From: Mugil cephalus
Lineage: Eukaryota > Chordata > Actinopteri > Mugiliformes > Mugilidae
Reading direction: 5' to 3'
Length of the DNA stretch: 64,000 nt
Assembly: GCF_022458985.1 (NCBI RefSeq)
Contig: NC_061771.1
Span: 19,479,501 to 19,543,500 of the forward strand
Made by a program: the position numbers and the translations under genes. The notes under the pieces were generated by a model that was not told where the DNA came from, ran no database searches, and worked only from the letters and a program-made list of their open reading frames with translations. This document shows, one piece after another, positions 60,601-64,000 of the stretch. Numbering within the stretch: position 1 is the first letter of the stretch; every line of letters begins with the position of its first letter.

Positions 60601-63600
60601 AACACTAAAAAACATTCATGGATGGATTTCTGTAATTTTAGGTAGTTAATATGATGTTGACGCATGTTCAAGTGTCATTTTTTTGGATAGGTTTTGTTTT
60701 AGTTCGTTATTTGACGCTATAGAAACATTGATGGGACATAAAGGCGACTACCAGTCGACAGAAAAAAATGAACTTCAGGAAATAATCTAATCAAAACAAG
60801 AGCAGGTGTGGGCCCTGGCATTTATTGCTATTCTGTATATATACATGTATATACATGATGAGAAGATGCACTGCTGCTGTCCCACACCTACGTCAGACTC
60901 CTGTCTGGTTATATAATGAGGTAGTTGTATCGGTCAATGGGTAACATGTGTTCCGGCTGCTGACAAACCACCTTGGGAAAGGAATGCAATCGGGCTGAGA
61001 GCACCCTCTCTGACGGAGCTGTGTTCACGCCTGCCCAAACAAACCGACCCGAGGGATAAACGTTCCTGATTTATGAAACAGCGACCAAGGCGTGAAGGCA
61101 CCCTTAAACATGGGCATGTATGGGGTTGACTTGCTTCGAGAGGAAGCTTCAAGAAGCCATTTGAAAAACTGCAGTTTTTAACGCTTCCACAGTGGGCTCC
61201 ATTTTTTTTTAGTCCTGGATGTGGCCACTTGGTTGCAGACAGGTGGGGATTAAAAAAATCTGGGGTCTGTTAACATGCCATCAGCATTTAATTATGGTGC
61301 TATTTCAGGCAAGAAAAGAAAAAATTCTGCATGCAACTGAGCATTGCCCGATCACCAATCAGAGCTACTGAGCTATAAACAATTTCAATTCCACTGCACT
61401 CATCTAGTCCGCTCCTCTGTCCATCATCTCATAAAGCCCACCCGAACTATTTCCCATAAAAAGTCCCCAGCAGAGCAACTCCAGACCAACTTTCAAACAA
61501 AAATAGAAACACAACAAGTAAGGATTCTTCCATACAAGGCTCAAGGATGAAATAAACGCTCCGTTGACGTTGTATTATTTTTGGACTGACGTGTTGAACA
61601 TGTTATCAAAACACAAAAGAGGCTTTCGGAACAACAGGTACCGTCTTTATCAGTGCCAGAGTCCAAATCTGCTGATATGTGAGACTGAGTGGAGATGTGT
61701 CGGTGATGCTGGATACGAAGTGAGAGCATCGCCTGAGTCAGAGGACAAATTATAGACATTTTGCGCAGGACCAAATCAGCTGATTCACATCTAGAGTCAC
61801 TAAAAAAACTAACATCAGGTGATCAGTCTGAGTAGGGAAACACGGCGCAGCACCCAATCAGCAGCCCACGGCCGACAGACTCCTCACAGCTATTACGACT
61901 ACAGCACATCAAAGATTTAGTGTGTTTCAACAAACACAGTTTAAGATATCTAGGACACGTTCAAGCACACAGACACTCTCACAGACTTCAGCAGGTAATA
62001 TCTTCCTCTCCTTGAGACGGCATCCAGTGAGCAGCGTTTAATCCTCTGTGTATGTGTGTGTGTGTGTGTGCGTTGGTTGTAATCACTCGTTATTGGGTCT
62101 CCCTGGCTGTGTTTCCACTCCCACTCCCATTCGTTTTCCCTCTCCTTCCAGCTCATCTCATCATTCCCATACTTACTGTCTTGTGTAACTCATGCAAGAC
62201 TCTTTCTGCTCCACGGAATCATTTCATGCATTTTTCACTCCAGCTCTGTCACTGTGGTGTGTTCAAATGCTGGTTTACATCCGTACTGAAATTACTGAGA
62301 CGCACACACACATGCGTGCACACACACAGGGATACATTCCCTCTGTTATTGGTCGAGGATGGGTATCTAGGCCAAACATCATTATCAGTGTGTGGTAGGC
62401 ACCCCTTGGGTGTGTTTCCATGGTGACCATCACATAACATTATATATGGGGAAGTGTTTTATTCCACGCCATTGTCACAAATACGCGCGCACACTGAGGG
62501 AATTCGATTACAGATCAATAATCCAGATCAGTCATTGAAATTGCCATGACAACAACCTGAGGGTACATCCTGATACAAAGCTCAAACAGACACACAGCAC
62601 AGAACGGACACGTGTGCAGAAACACATGAGCACTATGACACTGAGCCCACCTACTCCTTTACTTGACCTGGTTACAGTAGTAGTACATCAAATAACAGAG
62701 CACACACACACACACACACATGGCGTGGTCAGCGGTGTCGACTTCTTGAAGTTTCAGTTTTCAAACCGGGAGGACAAAGGAGACAACAGTAATTATATGT
62801 CTCTGTTGACTCTAAATCTGTCTTTTCTGTCACTGAATGTGTATTTACATTGTTGTTAGCATTAGAGGCCATTCTTCAGATGACAGGCTGCAAATGTAAA
62901 TATGGGGTGTCAATACCAGCCATCTGGCCATACCTCATATCCAGTCCAATGAAGCATGAGACAACACATCCAAAACCAGGTGAAGTAAACCTTAACAGCA
63001 CAAAAAAAAACTCTTGTAGGCATGAATTTAAAGGATGGAAAGTAAATAAAATAAAAGTTAGACCACTAGAAAATGAATTAAATAAAGTTGAACTATAAAT
63101 ATTGTACATATCATAGTCACTGATATGTAGTTTTTACAGCAGTATCAACACTGTAAGAGACAGATACGTGGTCTAAATTATATTTGATGCCATAACCGAT
63201 TAACAAATGTGTAATGAAATTATACTGTCACACTTTTTGTACTGATTAAAATATCACAATTCAAGGCTAAAACATAAAACTAATACCTTCTGTAAGTGTT
63301 GTTGAAGTAGAGTATGTTTTTAGATTTTTAGCTAGCAGCGTGGCTCCAGGCATGGCTGTGTTAGCAGGTCCATCCCTCCCCCTGAAATGTCTCAACAACT
63401 ACTGAATGGACTGACATGAAATCCTAATACATCAGGACAGTTTCTCTCTTTTTCACACAGCATGTCCCTTTTTAATCCACCTCCTAGCAACAAACCAAAA
63501 CCTCTCTTCCTTAACTCTAGCCAGAAAACACTTTTTCAACACAGGGCGTTGACTCGAAGCACAGAAAGAAACAGCACACTGGCGAGAATTATGTCCTTAG

Positions 63601-64000
63601 AGTCTCTGTCAGTAAAACATTCACGTTTCACTCACAACAACGCTTATTTGAGGAATTATTTTCTTTAATGTAGCCACGTTGTGATGCCGTGTTTCTATAG
63701 AAACCCAGAACAGACAAACCAAACCCTGACTCTAGCGAGGGCCTTCAACGTTGCATTCTGAAACCTCACCACTAGGTGTCTCTACACCCTGAACTCAGGT
63801 CCTTTAATTTGTTATACATGTCATTTAATGGCACTACAAAGAAACACACACAAAATTATGCAATGTTTTGGATTATAAATGCAGAACATCATCATGCAGG
63901 CAATGTTAGTGTGACTAAGTAAGAATGCCCACATTAACATTTACCTGCTAAGGCACAAATTAATTCAGTACAGCCTCCGAGAGATGCTACCTACGCACTC

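Larger units (their letters stand above)
57961..64000. other. Upstream intergenic region of cacna1h; no gene recognised
   Basis: AT-rich DNA with short ORFs that do not resemble known proteins. It contains a (GAA)n patch at about 58630, a repeat block at 60050-60225, another at about 60480-60600 (GCTCCCCCTAGTGACTGGCT), and CA/GT runs near 62051 and 62702. No tRNA or other RNA gene was seen. The first part may carry regulatory DNA of cacna1h. Confidence 0.5.

Noticed and set aside
1..64000. CRISPR arrays, bacterial operons, phage genes, tRNA or rRNA genes
   Set aside because: The DNA is clearly vertebrate. Tandem repeats present are microsatellites and minisatellites without spacer structure, and no tRNA-like fold was noticed. 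A tRNA scan and repeat masking could not be run.

Overview
This window is vertebrate nuclear DNA, almost certainly from a teleost fish. It holds three intron-containing neuronal or secretory-pathway genes, very many CA/GT microsatellites, and hAT-, Tc1- and MITE-like transposon remnants, with interspersed repeats of the kind seen across ray-finned fish. All coding exons below were placed by reading splice sites. In each gene the exon lengths add up to a multiple of three and the joined frame stays open to the final stop.

Layout. (1) 486-4990, plus strand: an 11-exon gene for a 503-residue protein-disulfide-isomerase-like protein ending in KDEL. It is closest to PDILT and has lost the cysteines of both thioredoxin active sites. 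(2) 7204-12279, plus strand: syngr3 (synaptogyrin-3), four coding exons and 237 residues, with a second candidate terminal exon at 10569-10673. (3) 15133-55381, minus strand: a complete 34-exon cacna1h gene (T-type calcium channel Cav3.2, 2233 residues). It converges tail to tail with syngr3. A candidate untranslated first exon lies near 57.6 kb. (4) 57.7-64 kb: no gene recognised, only repeats and unique-looking intergenic sequence.

The channel is assigned to Cav3.2 by its EEDD pore signature, the Asp-Gly-His metal site in the domain I S3-S4 loop, the His-rich I-II linker and conserved C-terminal motifs. In human, SYNGR3 and CACNA1H both lie on 16p13.3 and PDILT lies on 16p, so the neighbourhood supports the assignments. 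There is no operon-like cooperation. SYNGR3 and Cav3.2 both act in neurons, the first on synaptic vesicles and the second as a low-voltage-activated calcium channel. The PDI-like protein acts in the endoplasmic reticulum.

Most notable: a well-formed U12-type AT-AC intron as the first coding intron of cacna1h; an alternative last exon in syngr3 that looks homologous to the short isoform of SYNGR1; a PDI-family protein with no active-site cysteines; two coding tandem-repeat expansions in the Cav3.2 C-terminal tail; an altered domain I S1-S2 loop; and repeated use of (TG)n tracts as the polypyrimidine part of splice acceptors.
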